A stretch of DNA of 64,000 nt, taken from the NCBI RefSeq assembly GCF_015070855.1, contig NZ_JADDIX010000024.1, positions 24,409-88,408 on the forward strand. Direction: 5' to 3'. Each line of letters starts with the position of its first letter. Within the stretch, counting starts at the first letter, position 1. The notes beneath the pieces are model-generated. The model ran no database searches. It was not told the origin of the DNA and saw only the letters and a program-made list of their open reading frames with translations. Source of the DNA: Pseudomonas lopnurensis. Its GTDB lineage: Bacteria; Pseudomonadota; Gammaproteobacteria; Pseudomonadales; Pseudomonadaceae. Below, piece after piece: positions 34,445 to 43,534 of this stretch. The position numbers and the translations under genes are program-made.

Positions 34445-35554
34445 ATGGAACATCCATCCCCGTTCGCCCTGTACCAGCGCGCCATCGCCCGCGAGGGTTT
34501 CGTCAGCGATGCCGCCCAGCTGTGCGCGGTCGAGCGGCTGCAGCGCTGCCACGAAGCGCTGCAGCAGGAGACGGAGGCACCGGCCGGCATCTATCTCTGG
34601 GGACCGGTGGGGCGCGGCAAGACCTGGCTGATGGACATGTTCCATGCGAGCGTGCCGGTTCCCGCGCGCCGACAGCATTTCCATCACTTCATGCGCTGGG
34701 TGCACATGCGCCTGTTCCAGCTGAGCGGCACCGCCGACCCGCTGCAGGCGCTCGCCAGGGAGCTGGGCGAGGATATCCGCGTGCTGTGCTTCGATGAGCT
34801 GTTCGTCGGCGATATCGGCGATGCGATCATCCTCGGCCGACTGTTCCGGGTGATGTTCGAGCAGGGCGTGGTGATCGTCGCCACCTCCAACCAGCCGCCG
34901 GACCAGCTGTATGCCGACGGCTTCAACCGCGAGCGCTTCCTGCCGGCCATCGACGCCATCGAGCGGCACATGCAGGTGGTCAATCTGGATGGCGGCGCAG
35001 ATCACCGGCTGCGCCCCGGTGCCGTGCTGCAACGTTACTGGGTACGTGCGCCCGGCGCCTCCAGCGCCTTGCCGGGCGTCTTCGAGGCATTGGCCGAAGG
35101 CGCTGCCAGCAGCGAACCGCTGACACTTGGCCGGCGCCCGTTGTCGGTGGTGCGCCGCAGCGATTCGGTGCTCTGGTGCCGCTTCGCAGACCTGTGCGAA
35201 CAAGCGTTCTGCGCGCTGGATTTCATCGAGCTGTGCGACCGTTTCCCGGCGATCCTGATCGGCGACGTACCGAAACTGGGCAGTGCGCAGAAGGATGGCC
35301 GCATCGCCCGTGGCACCGAGGATGCCGCCGCGCGGGTAGCGGCGGGGGATCGCCAGTTGCCCCGGCTCGCCGCCCGCGACGATGGCGTGCGGCGCTTCAT
35401 CGCGCTGGTGGACGAGTGCTACGACCGGCGCGTTCCGCTGTACATCGAGGCGCAGGTGGCGCTGGACGAGCTCTACACCGAGGGCTACCTGTCGTTTCCG
35501 TTCCGCCGCACCCTGAGCCGCCTGCGCGAGATGCAGTTGCAGCGCTTTGGCTAG
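34445..35554 (+). CDS. ZapE/AFG1-family ATPase
   Basis: The 369-residue product has Walker A GPVGRGKT at residues 53-60 and Walker B CFDELFVGDI, followed by FRVMFEQGVVIVATSNQPPD with the sensor Asn. This is the AFG1/ZapE family. ZapE of E. coli interacts with FtsZ and modulates Z-ring stability. Pseudomonads often have two such genes, so this may be a paralogue; no symbol is assigned. It ends two bases before the convergent ppiC stop. Confidence 0.87.
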   Translation: MEHPSPFALYQRAIAREGFVSDAAQLCAVERLQRCHEALQQETEAPAGIYLWGPVGRGKTWLMDMFHASVPVPARRQHFHHFMRWVHMRLFQLSGTADPLQALARELGEDIRVLCFDELFVGDIGDAIILGRLFRVMFEQGVVIVATSNQPPDQLYADGFNRERFLPAIDAIERHMQVVNLDGGADHRLRPGAVLQRYWVRAPGASSALPGVFEALAEGAASSEPLTLGRRPLSVVRRSDSVLWCRFADLCEQAFCALDFIELCDRFPAILIGDVPKLGSAQKDGRIARGTEDAAARVAAGDRQLPRLAARDDGVRRFIALVDECYDRRVPLYIEAQVALDELYTEGYLSFPFRRTLSRLREMQLQRFG

Positions 35555-35556
35555 GC

Positions 35557-35835
35557 TCAGTCGCGGTAGAACACCTGTACCAGGTGGTAGCCGAACTGGC
35601 TCTTCACCGGGCCGTGGACTTCCCGTAGCGGCTTCTTGAAGATCACCTGGTCGATGCTGCGCACCATTTGCCCCGGGCGGACCTCGCCGAGGTCGCCGCC
35701 TTTCTTGCCGGAGGGGCAGGTGGAGTATTTGCGCGCCAGCACATCGAACGCCTCGCCATTGGCCAGGCGCTTCTTCAACTGCGCGGCTTCGGCTTCGGTC
35801 TTGACCAGGATGTGGCGGGCCATGGCTTTGGGCAT
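35557..35835 (-). CDS. ppiC: Parvulin peptidyl-prolyl isomerase PpiC
   Basis: The 92-residue protein closely follows E. coli PpiC in length and sequence: ARHILVKTEAEAAQLKKRL, CPSGKKGGDLGEVRPGQMV, and QFGYHLVQVFYRD. It is a minimal cytoplasmic parvulin with the usual His pair and no signal peptide. Start could be the ATG at 35835 or 35823. Confidence 0.93.
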   Translation of the reverse strand: MPKAMARHILVKTEAEAAQLKKRLANGEAFDVLARKYSTCPSGKKGGDLGEVRPGQMVRSIDQVIFKKPLREVHGPVKSQFGYHLVQVFYRD

Positions 35836-35914
35836 TGCGCGGGTGCTCCTCGGTGACAGGGGCGGCGATTGTAGGGCAGTGGCGGCAAAAGTCGACCTGA
35901 GGGCCGCTCCACTG

Positions 35915-36832
35915 CTAGTCGGTCTTGTCCTGCTGCGCGGTGACCTGCTGGGCGATCTCGATCATCTGCTCGCGCATCCAGCGGTTCGCCGGGTCCTGGT
36001 CGGTGCTTTCGTGCCAGTAGATGTGGGTTTCCAGCGGCGCGACGTCCACCGGCAGGTCGACCTGATGCAGGTTGTGGCGACGGGCGAAGCGCTCGGGCAC
36101 GGTGACCACCATGTCGGTCTGCTCGATCACCTGGGTCGCCATCAGGTAATGCTGCGAGCGCAGGGCGATCTTGCGTTGCAGGCCCATCTTGCCCAGGGCG
36201 AGGTCCACCAGGCCGAGGCCGCTGCGGCGGCTGGAGATATGGATGTGCGACAGCCCCAGGTACTGCTCCAGGCTCAGCTTGTCCCTGGCCAGCGGGTGGC
36301 CACGGCGCATGGCGCAGATGTAGCGGTCTTCCAGCAGCTTGGCATGGCGCACCTGCGGGTCGGTGTTGAGCGGGACGTCCATGGCGAAGTCCAGGCGGCC
36401 GGCGGCCAGTTCCTTGGTGGTCTCGCGGCGCTTGGCCAGCATGCTCTCGATCTTCACGTTCGGCGCCAGGCGGCGCAGGCGCTGGAACAGCGGCGGCAGC
36501 ATCACCGCTTCGGTGAGGTCGGTCATGCTGACGCGAAACACCTTGTTCGCCTGCGCCGGGTTGAAGGTCCGGCTTTCCTGCACGGAGACGCGCAGCAGCT
36601 GCAGGGCATTGCGCACCGGGCCGATGATGTTCTGTGCCATCGGCGTCGGCACCATGCCCTGCGCGGTGCGCACGAACAGCGGGTCGTTGAAGGTCTCGCG
36701 CAGGCGGGCCAGGGCGTTGGATACGGCGGGCTGGGTGATGCCGACGATCTGCCCGGCGCGGGTCAGGTTGGCCTCGGTGTAGATGGCATCGAAGACGATG
36801 AACAGATTCAGATCGACCTTGTTCAGGTTCAT
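35915..36832 (-). CDS. LysR-family transcriptional regulator
   Basis: The 305-residue protein has the winged helix (LNLFIVFDAIYTEANLTRAG, ITQPAVSNALARLRETFNDP, LFVRTAQGMVPTPMAQ) of the NodD/NahR branch and a complete effector-binding domain. The ATG at 36832 (MNLNKVDLNL) fits this subgroup. Divergence from the acyl-CoA dehydrogenase gene across 140 A/T-rich bases makes that gene a likely target. Confidence 0.9.
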   Translation of the reverse strand: MNLNKVDLNLFIVFDAIYTEANLTRAGQIVGITQPAVSNALARLRETFNDPLFVRTAQGMVPTPMAQNIIGPVRNALQLLRVSVQESRTFNPAQANKVFRVSMTDLTEAVMLPPLFQRLRRLAPNVKIESMLAKRRETTKELAAGRLDFAMDVPLNTDPQVRHAKLLEDRYICAMRRGHPLARDKLSLEQYLGLSHIHISSRRSGLGLVDLALGKMGLQRKIALRSQHYLMATQVIEQTDMVVTVPERFARRHNLHQVDLPVDVAPLETHIYWHESTDQDPANRWMREQMIEIAQQVTAQQDKTD

Positions 36833-36972
36833 TGTTGTGCTCTCCGGCATGTAACGGATGCGCCGATCATATATCGGTTATGAATGTTTATACACGAGGA
36901 AAATAGCTTAGATAAATCGAAAGGCGTCCTCTAGCATCCTTGCTACATACACACCCGCAGAAGGTCGTCGCC

Positions 36973-38199
<1,227 letters not shown>

Positions 38200-38207
38200 T
38201 GAGCCAG

Positions 38208-38242
38208 AAGCTTGAAGCTTGAAGCTTGAAGCTTGAAGCTCA
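38208..38242. repeat. Tandem heptamer repeat (GAAGCTT)
   Basis: GAAGCTT is repeated four times without a gap and a fifth unit ends in C, directly after the acyl-CoA dehydrogenase stop. Related AAGCTGCAAG words flank the muxB-muxC junction at 57811-57929. Repeats of this type recur between pseudomonad genes. Confidence 0.85.
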
Positions 38243-38460
38243 AGAGCATCGCCCCGAGGTCGGGCAATCCACAGGGATGTGGTGAATGCCGCAAGCCCGT
38301 CGGGAACGGGCGCGGCCTCCCACAAGAACGGCAGGTGCACACCGATCCTGTAGGAGGCGCGCCCTCGCGGCGATTGCAAAGCAACCCGCCGATTCGGAGT
38401 TGGCTTTGGCATCGTCCGCGCGGGTTTCACCCGCCCTACAACTGCCTGACCGTCGATTAT
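38243..38460. repeat. REP-like intergenic region
   Basis: No gene is seen. The stretch has CTGTAGGAGGCGCGCC next to CTCGCGGCGATT, and the hairpin GCGGGT-TTC-ACCCGC at 38420-38434 followed by CCTAC; these words recur in pseudomonad REP elements. The part around 38316-38366 matches, on the opposite strand, the blocks at 47531 and 47620. Confidence 0.55.
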
Positions 38461-38468
38461 CCTGGCGC

Positions 38469-39845
38469 TCAGTAGACCCAGATCTCGACCCGCCGGTTCT
38501 TCACCCGGCCGCTGCCCAGGTCATTCGAAGCGACTGGAAGTTCAGAGCCCATTCCATTGATTTCACGGAAAAAAGCGCCGCGCTTGTTCAGTTCGCGGCG
38601 CACCGTCATGGCCCGTAGTTTGGACAACAGGGCGGCGCGCGTGGGATCGCTTTTCGCATCGCCGAAACCGACCAGCACCGCGCTGTCGGTGAGCTTGTCG
38701 TGGGCGCGCAGGTAGTCCACCACCCGGTCGAGATCGCGTTGCGCCTTGTTGTCCAGTTGCGCGCTGCCTTCCTCGAAACGGAAGTTGACCGTCAACCGCT
38801 GGGCCTCGCGGGCCAGTTGCTGGTAGAACGCCGGCATGTCCGCCTGGGGCGCCTGTTTGACCACGTCGATATGCTGCGCCACGTAGCCGGAGCGTTCGAC
38901 GATCCGTTGGCCGGCGGCGCTATGGCTGAATTCGATATAGGCCTGGGTCCAGGGCGTCTGGCCGCTCGGACGCGCATAGAGGAACAGACGGCGGGAAAGC
39001 GGGTAGTCCTCGGTGGCCACCAGCGCGCTGAGCGGCGGCATCGGTTGCGACTGGCCATCGGCGATGGCCAGCGCCTTGGCCTCGCCCAGCGAGGCCAGCC
39101 CGGTGAAGCCGATGGCCCCGCGATTCAGCGCCACCGCGCGCGCCAGCTCGTCGTTGGATTCGTAGCGCCTGGCCGTGCTCGAGAGGGTCTTGCCCTGGCG
39201 CGCCAGGACCAGTTCGTTGAAGGTGTCCCAGGTGCCCGAGCGGTCATCGCGGGCGTGCAACTGCACCGCCAGGTCCGGCCCGCCGATTTCGCGCCAGTTG
39301 CGGATTTCGCCGGCGAACAGCTCGGCCAACCGCTCGGTGGTCAGCGACGCCAGGGGATTGTCCGGATGGACCACGACGGCCAGCCCATCGATGGCGATCA
39401 CCTGTTCCGCCTGGGCGCTGCGCATGTCGCCCAGCGCGCCCAGTTCGGCGATCTCGCCGGTCTTGATCGGTCGGGAAGCGGCGGCCAGGTCGCCGTAGCC
39501 GTCCCTCAGGCCGGCAAAACCGGTGCCGGTGCCATGCGCGGCGACCGTGGCGTGCACCGGCTGGCCTTTCGGCGTACGCGCGCTGATGCGCTGTTCGTTT
39601 TCCACCTCGGTCGGCAGGATGCGCACATCCTGCAGGCCCTGCGCCTCGAACAGCCCGGCGATGAGCATCGGCGCGAGCCTGGCGCCGACGGTATTGGAGC
39701 CGTGGATGCGCAGCACCGGCGTGCCGTCGGCGGGAACGGGCAGGGCGGAGGAAGCCGAAGTGGGAAGGCTGCAACAGCCCAGGCCGAGCAACAGCAGGGG
39801 CAGGATCCGGGTCCGGAGTTTCTCTACGGCTATGCGTGGCGACAT
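38469..39845 (-). CDS. PstS-like phosphate-binding protein fused to OmpA domain
   Basis: The 458-residue product has a hydrophobic export signal (LRTRILPLLLLGLGC) and a PstS-like binding domain (LRIHGSNTVGARLAP, HGTGTGFAGLRDGYGDLAAA, LHARDDRSGTWDTFNELVLA, NRGAIGFTGLASLGEAKALA). After about residue 335 it has an OmpA-like peptidoglycan-binding domain (NFRFEEGSAQLDNKAQRDLD, VGFGDAKSDPTRAALLSKLR, SDLGSGRVKNRRVEIWV written with N for S at one site). The fusion would tether a ligand-binding domain to the cell wall, unlike free PstS. It has no pst transporter genes beside it, so a sensing or storage role is as likely as transport. Confidence 0.85.
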   Translation of the reverse strand: MSPRIAVEKLRTRILPLLLLGLGCCSLPTSASSALPVPADGTPVLRIHGSNTVGARLAPMLIAGLFEAQGLQDVRILPTEVENEQRISARTPKGQPVHATVAAHGTGTGFAGLRDGYGDLAAASRPIKTGEIAELGALGDMRSAQAEQVIAIDGLAVVVHPDNPLASLTTERLAELFAGEIRNWREIGGPDLAVQLHARDDRSGTWDTFNELVLARQGKTLSSTARRYESNDELARAVALNRGAIGFTGLASLGEAKALAIADGQSQPMPPLSALVATEDYPLSRRLFLYARPSGQTPWTQAYIEFSHSAAGQRIVERSGYVAQHIDVVKQAPQADMPAFYQQLAREAQRLTVNFRFEEGSAQLDNKAQRDLDRVVDYLRAHDKLTDSAVLVGFGDAKSDPTRAALLSKLRAMTVRRELNKRGAFFREINGMGSELPVASNDLGSGRVKNRRVEIWVY

Positions 39846-39969
39846 CTGGCGACCTCCCTGGATGAAGGCCGCGAGATTAAGACGATGCGATTACCGAAAG
39901 ATGACGAGGGGCCGTACCCCGGCGGTTATCGCGCCAGAACGTCGACTGGCGCAAACTCGGCCGGGAAAA

Positions 39970-40782
39970 TCAGGTCAGCTCGACCCACACCGGGCAATGA
40001 TCGGAGGGCTTTTCCATCGCGCGGATATCGTAGTCGACCCCGCAATCGGTGACCCGTTCGTGCAGCGCCGCGGTGGTCAGGATGTAGTCGATGCGCAGGC
40101 CCCGGCGGGGTTCGTCCTCGAAACCGCGGCTGCGGTAGTCGAACCAGCTGAAGCGGTCGACGACTTCCGGGTTGAGGCTCCGGAAACTGTCCTGCAGGCC
40201 CCAGCTCTTGAGCTTGCCGAGCCACTCGCGCTCCTCCGGCAGGAAGCTGCACTTGCCGGTGCGCAGCCAGCGCTTGGCGTTCGCCTCGCCGATGCCGATG
40301 TCGCAATCTTCCGGTGAGATGTTGAAGTCGCCCATCACCGCCAGCGCCAGGTCCGGGCTGAACTGCTGTTCGAGCAGGGCCTGCAGGTCGGCGTAGAAGC
40401 GCGTCTTGGCAGGAAACTTGACCGGATGGGCGCGGCTTTCGCCCTGGGGGAAATAGCCGTTCATGACCGTCACCGGCTGGCCGTTGGCATCGGCGAAACG
40501 GCCCCAGATGAAGCGTTTCTGCGACTCCTCGCCGTCGCCGGGGAAGCCCTTGTGGATTTCCAGCGGCGCCTGGCGCGACAGCAGGGCGACGCCGTAGTGG
40601 CCCTTCTGGCCGTGGTAATGCACGTGGTAACCGAGTGCTTCGATCTGCGCCTGGGGGAACTGCTCGTCGGCCACCTTGGTCTCTTGCAGGCCGATGATGT
40701 CCGGTTGGTGCTTTTCTATGATTGCAGAAAGCTGATGAGGTCTTGCGCGTAGACCATTGATATTGAAGGAAACAATTTTCAT
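39970..40782 (-). CDS. xthA: Exodeoxyribonuclease III
   Basis: The 270-residue enzyme begins [18 protein letters not shown] and shows the endonuclease/exonuclease/phosphatase active-site motifs [28 protein letters not shown] and [10 protein letters not shown]. It cuts at abasic sites and trims 3' ends in base excision repair. Length and start match pseudomonad XthA. The following order (GNAT, tamA, tamB) is the one I recall from P. aeruginosa around xthA. Confidence 0.95.
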   Translation of the reverse strand: MKIVSFNINGLRARPHQLSAIIEKHQPDIIGLQETKVADEQFPQAQIEALGYHVHYHGQKGHYGVALLSRQAPLEIHKGFPGDGEESQKRFIWGRFADANGQPVTVMNGYFPQGESRAHPVKFPAKTRFYADLQALLEQQFSPDLALAVMGDFNISPEDCDIGIGEANAKRWLRTGKCSFLPEEREWLGKLKSWGLQDSFRSLNPEVVDRFSWFDYRSRGFEDEPRRGLRIDYILTTAALHERVTDCGVDYDIRAMEKPSDHCPVWVELT

Positions 40783-41000
40783 AAGGTATCCATGAATGCT
40801 GCCTGGAGGCGGCGTCGGTCTGTGGCACCGGGGCGTTGCCGAAAGCCGTGATTCTAGTGATTCGCCGCCGCGCATACCAAGCGCCAACGCGTTGCAGCGG
40901 CGTGTGCGCTGCGTTTTCGTGGGCTGAAACGGTCCCCGTGGCAGGCTGTGCGACCGGCTGCTAAGTTGCATTCACCCTTACGAAAAACACGAGAGTCGCC

Positions 41001-41636
41001 ATGACGATACCCGCAGAGGTCCGTACGCTCGACAGCGGTTACGACCGTGAAACGCGTTCATTGCTGTATCACGCCTATCGTCACGAACCCACCTTCGCCT
41101 ATCTGTTCGAATCGGATCGCCCCGGCTACGAGCAGCGCGTGCGTGCGACCGTGCGCGAGCTGGTGAACCAGCACTTTTTGCAGCAGCAACCGGCGCTTGG
41201 CCTGCTGTTGCAGGACCGGCTGATTGCGGTCGCCCTGATCGCGCCGCCACAACGGCGGCTGGACATCACCGAAAGCTGGGCGTGGCGTGCGCGCATGCTG
41301 CTGACGGCGGGGTTCCGCTGTACGCGCCGCTATCTGGACTATCACGAAACGGTGCTGGCCTGCCTGCCGACCGGGGCCGTCCATCTGCTGCCGCTGCTGG
41401 GCGTGCATCCGCAGTTCCAGGGGCAGCACTACGGCGAGCAGTTGCTGCAGGCGGTGCACGACTGGTGTGCCGAGGACGAAACCTCCGAAGGCCTGGTGAT
41501 CGATACCGGCAACCCGCGCTATCTGAACTTCTACCAGCGCCAGGGCTATCGGGAGATCGGCCAGGTGGCGGTCGGGCCGGTGGTCGAGCATGTGTTTTTC
41601 CATCCGGCGCCGCGGCGGATGGAGGCGACGCCATAG
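41001..41636 (+). CDS. GNAT-family N-acetyltransferase
   Basis: The 211-residue protein has a C-terminal GNAT fold with the acetyl-CoA binding loop LLPLLGVHPQFQGQHYGEQL and the late motif TGNPRYLNFYQRQGYREI. The N-terminal half is helical and unassigned. Substrate cannot be read from sequence. It lies between xthA and tamA as in related pseudomonads. Confidence 0.85.
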   Translation: MTIPAEVRTLDSGYDRETRSLLYHAYRHEPTFAYLFESDRPGYEQRVRATVRELVNQHFLQQQPALGLLLQDRLIAVALIAPPQRRLDITESWAWRARMLLTAGFRCTRRYLDYHETVLACLPTGAVHLLPLLGVHPQFQGQHYGEQLLQAVHDWCAEDETSEGLVIDTGNPRYLNFYQRQGYREIGQVAVGPVVEHVFFHPAPRRMEATP

Positions 41637-41806
41637 CCGGTAGTTTTTCAACGGCCCGATAGGCGCGCGGCGAATTTTATCGCGCCGGGCCAGTCTGAGT
41701 GGCCTGACAACCGACGATGCCAGCCATGCCCGGACGCCCGTACGATCGCTCTAACGCTTGCCTTACCGCCGCGCTCGGATTTGCCGTCATGCTAGCATTG
41801 CGCGCC

Positions 41807-43534
41807 ATGTGCAAATCGAACCGACTCGGCCCGCTGGTAGCCGCAATCGTGATGTTGACCGGGATCGGTGCCGGCGCCGCTGAGCTTGACGTTCGTCTCG
41901 AGCCTGCGAACCGGGCGCTACGGGAAAATATCGAAAACTACATCGGCGAGCTGGGTGACCGCGACGCCCGCGAGCTGCTGCGCTACAGCCGCGTCGCGCA
42001 AAGCCAGGCGGAAAAGGCGCTGCAGGCCCTGGGCTATTACCGCAGCCGGATTCGCAGTGACGTGAGCGAAGGCGAGGAGCCGACGCTGATCCTGCGGGTG
42101 CGTACCGGCGAGCCGGTGCGCCTGCGCAACGTCGAGGTGCGCCTGGACGGGCCGGCGGCGCAATTTCCCGCTTTCCAGGTGGCCGGGCGCACCCTGCGCC
42201 AGGGCGACGTGCTAAACCATGGCCGCTACGAAGAGGTGAAGCAGCAGTTCCTCAACCAGGCCTCGCGCTACGGCTATTTCGATGGGCGCTTCACCCAGCA
42301 GCGCCTGGCGGTCGATCCGCGGGAGAACACGGCGGACGTCGAACTGGTGTTCGACAGCGGCCCGCGCTATCGCCTGGGCGATGTGCGTTTCGAGGGCGAC
42401 GCACCGTTCGATGACGACCTGCTGATGCGCATGGTGCCGTTCAAGGCCGATGCCCCCTATGACTCCGAGCTGATCGCCGAACTCAGCCAGGCCTTGCAGT
42501 CGAGCGGTTATTTCGAGGGTGTCCGGGTCGATGCCAATCCCGCCAGCGCCAGCGAGCAGCGGGTTCCGGTGGCGGTCCGGCTGGCCACCCGCAAGCCGCG
42601 CACCTTCGGCCTGGGCCTGGGCTACTCCACCGACGTGGGGCCGCGTATCCGGCTGAACTGGACGCGCCACTGGGTCAATCCCCAGGGCCACAGCTACGGC
42701 GCCGAAACCGAGCTGTCGGCGCCGCGGCAGAACGTCGGGCTCTGGTACGACATCCCGCTCGACCCTCCGTTGACCGACAAGCTGCGTTTCGTCGGCGGCT
42801 ACCAGTACGAAGAAATCGCCGGCACCGACAGTCTTAGCCGTCTGCTCAAGGTCGGGCCGGAATGGCACAGCCAACTGCCCAGTGGCTGGCAGCGGGTGCT
42901 GTCGCTGAAGTGGCAGCACGAGGAATATCGCCTCGGCGACGATTCGGGCCTGAGCACCCTGTTGATGCCCGGCGTCGCCTACAGCTATCTGCGCAGCGAC
43001 AACCGCATCGATCCGAGCCGGGGCTACCGCCTGCAGTTCGAGGTGGCGGGAGCCAAGGATGGCGTGTTCTCGGATGCCGACCTGATCCACGCCAACGTGC
43101 TGCTCCGCGGCCTGACCACGCTCGGCCAGCGCCACCGCTTGCTCGGTCGCGTGCAGCTCGGCGGCAACTGGACCGACGAATACGTCAACGTGCCGCCGTC
43201 GCTGCGCTACTTCGCCGGTGGCGACCAGAGCGTGCGCGGTTACGACTACCAGAGCTTGTCGCCGACCAATTCCGATGGCGACAGGATCGGCGGTCGCTAC
43301 CAGTTCGCCGTCAGCGCCGAGTACCAGTATTCGATCGCCGAACGTTGGCGCATCGCGACCTTCGTCGACCAGGGCAACGCCTTCAACTCGCTGGAGTTCC
43401 CGACCCTCAAGAGCAGCGTGGGCGCAGGCGTGCGCTGGGTTTCGCCGGTGGGGCCGATACGCGTCGACCTGGCGCATCCGCTCGACGGCGAGGGCGGCGT
43501 GCGTCTGCACTTCTCCATGGGGCCGGAACTGTGA
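41807..43534 (+). CDS. tamA: Translocation and assembly module protein TamA
   Basis: The 575-residue product has a signal peptide (MCKSNRLGPLVAAIVMLTG), three POTRA-like repeats over about residues 25-255 (RLRNVEVRLDGP, YRLGDVRFEGDAPFDDDLL), and a C-terminal Omp85 beta-barrel ending in VRLHFSMGPEL. Barrel motifs include YFAGGDQSVRGYDYQSLSP, close to the conserved VRGY of the family. TamA is the outer-membrane part of the TAM complex, which helps insert autotransporters and other outer-membrane proteins. The start is not certain; ATG codons at 41717 and 41789 are possible. Its stop overlaps the tamB start by two bases (GTGA). Confidence 0.92.
   Translation: MCKSNRLGPLVAAIVMLTGIGAGAAELDVRLEPANRALRENIENYIGELGDRDARELLRYSRVAQSQAEKALQALGYYRSRIRSDVSEGEEPTLILRVRTGEPVRLRNVEVRLDGPAAQFPAFQVAGRTLRQGDVLNHGRYEEVKQQFLNQASRYGYFDGRFTQQRLAVDPRENTADVELVFDSGPRYRLGDVRFEGDAPFDDDLLMRMVPFKADAPYDSELIAELSQALQSSGYFEGVRVDANPASASEQRVPVAVRLATRKPRTFGLGLGYSTDVGPRIRLNWTRHWVNPQGHSYGAETELSAPRQNVGLWYDIPLDPPLTDKLRFVGGYQYEEIAGTDSLSRLLKVGPEWHSQLPSGWQRVLSLKWQHEEYRLGDDSGLSTLLMPGVAYSYLRSDNRIDPSRGYRLQFEVAGAKDGVFSDADLIHANVLLRGLTTLGQRHRLLGRVQLGGNWTDEYVNVPPSLRYFAGGDQSVRGYDYQSLSPTNSDGDRIGGRYQFAVSAEYQYSIAERWRIATFVDQGNAFNSLEFPTLKSSVGAGVRWVSPVGPIRVDLAHPLDGEGGVRLHFSMGPEL

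Noticed and set aside
35557..35835. Treating the PpiC protein as a truncated periplasmic SurA/PpiD
   Set aside because: Length and sequence match stand-alone cytoplasmic PpiC over its whole length.
38208..38242. Possible CRISPR-like array
   Set aside because: Units are seven bases long and contiguous with no spacers.
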